From assembly GCA_963751355.1 (NCBI GenBank), contig CAVVVS010000030.1, positions 1 to 6,139 of the forward strand: a stretch of 6,139 bases of DNA, read 5' to 3'. The position numbers and the translations under genes were made by a program. The notes beneath the pieces were generated by a model. It was not told where the DNA came from. It did not search any database and was given only the letters and a program-made list of their open reading frames with translations. Below are positions 6,017 through 6,139 of the stretch, piece by piece (within the stretch, counting starts at the first letter, position 1; each line of letters starts with the position of its first letter). The stretch comes from CAVVVS01 sp963751355 (GTDB lineage Bacteria; Bacteroidota; Ignavibacteria; Ignavibacteriales; Ignavibacteriaceae).

Positions 6017-6044
6017 GAGCTATCGGCTCGGAACATATGGATAG
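6017..6044 (+). repeat. Last repeat unit, GAGCT type, first hairpin only
   Basis: Hairpin 1 is GAGCT-ATC-GGCTC (6017-6029), 5-3-5 with one T-G wobble, starting 77 nt after the previous unit. The spacer, starting GGAACATATGG, is recognisable. No second hairpin is evident after it, and the array fades out before the next gene. Confidence 0.55.
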
Positions 6045-6084
6045 GTTTAGCATCTTCCGTAACATTAAAAACATGTGATATAAA

Positions 6085-6139
6085 ATGAAATATTTTTTCT
6101 TCTCTATTATTTTATTATTAAGCAGCATATACTGTCACG
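6085..6139 (+). CDS. Start of a probable exported protein, cut by the window edge
   Basis: Only 18 codons are visible: MKYFFFSIILLLSSIYCH. A lysine followed by a hydrophobic stretch is typical of a signal peptide. The cysteine at position 17 could be a lipoprotein cysteine, but SIYC is a poor lipobox. An in-frame stop (TGA, 6076-6078) lies just upstream, so ATG 6085 is the first possible start. No clear ribosome-binding site precedes it. Function cannot be judged. Confidence 0.55.
   Translation, partial: MKYFFFSIILLLSSIYCH

Larger units (their letters stand above)
4761..6044 (+). mobile_element. REP-associated transposase locus: RAYT-like gene within its hairpin repeat array
   Basis: The region holds a transposase gene flanked on both sides by about eleven related two-hairpin units. 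The hairpin starts fall at about 75-nt steps: 4923 to 4998, 5113 to 5189 to 5261, 5844 to 5940 (96 minus a 21-nt insertion) and 5940 to 6017. RAYT transposases are known to be linked to REP palindromes that they bind and cleave as single-stranded hairpins. I infer the same relation here. There is no tnpB-type accessory gene. The outer limits are set by the first and last recognisable units, not by defined element ends, and no target-site duplication is visible. Confidence 0.65.

Noticed and set aside
4872..6044. CRISPR array
   Set aside because: The repeats are not identical, each unit is made of palindromes with changing stems, the intervals are themselves related rather than unique spacers, and there are no cas genes.

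Overview
The window comes from an AT-rich bacterium, most likely of the Bacteroidota/Ignavibacteriota group. Three things point there. One is the giant periplasmic sensor of the 'two-component regulator propeller' (Reg_prop) plus Y_Y_Y type. Another is that its output is a SpoIIE-like PP2C phosphatase, which as I recall is common in Ignavibacteria. The third is a short REP-associated (IS200-like) transposase of the type widespread in that group. The assignment rests on protein style, not on a marker gene.

Left part (3-4736): two signalling genes on the + strand. The first (3-866, cut by the window edge) is the C-terminal end of a protein with a coiled-coil linker and a PP2C/SpoIIE-type Ser/Thr phosphatase domain. 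The second (1011-4736, complete, 1241 residues) has a signal peptide, about fourteen propeller repeats, a Y_Y_Y domain, one transmembrane helix, a coiled coil and a paralogous PP2C domain. The two phosphatase domains are about half identical by hand count, and their four metal-binding aspartates are spaced identically. The likely pathway is partner switching: an outside signal controls dephosphorylation of a STAS-type anti-sigma antagonist. No such antagonist or anti-sigma kinase lies in the window. A module of about 130 residues interrupts the propeller.

Right part (4737-6084): a REP-associated tyrosine transposase gene (RAYT-like, HUH/Y1 family, 5304-5765) sits inside a repeat array with a period of about 75 nt. 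The standard unit is a 13-nt hairpin (5-bp stem, 3-nt loop), a 15-nt spacer and an 18-nt hairpin (8-bp stem, 2-nt loop). Stem sequences vary with compensatory changes, so structure rather than sequence is conserved. The order of stem types before the transposase is partly repeated after it. A 110-nt stretch recurs 921 nt downstream with 6 differences plus a 21-nt palindromic insertion. One unit is inverted next to the sensor gene's stop codon, and a branched palindrome lies between it and the array. This RAYT and its composite hairpin array is the most unusual part of the window.

Right edge (6085-6139): the first 18 codons of a probable exported protein.
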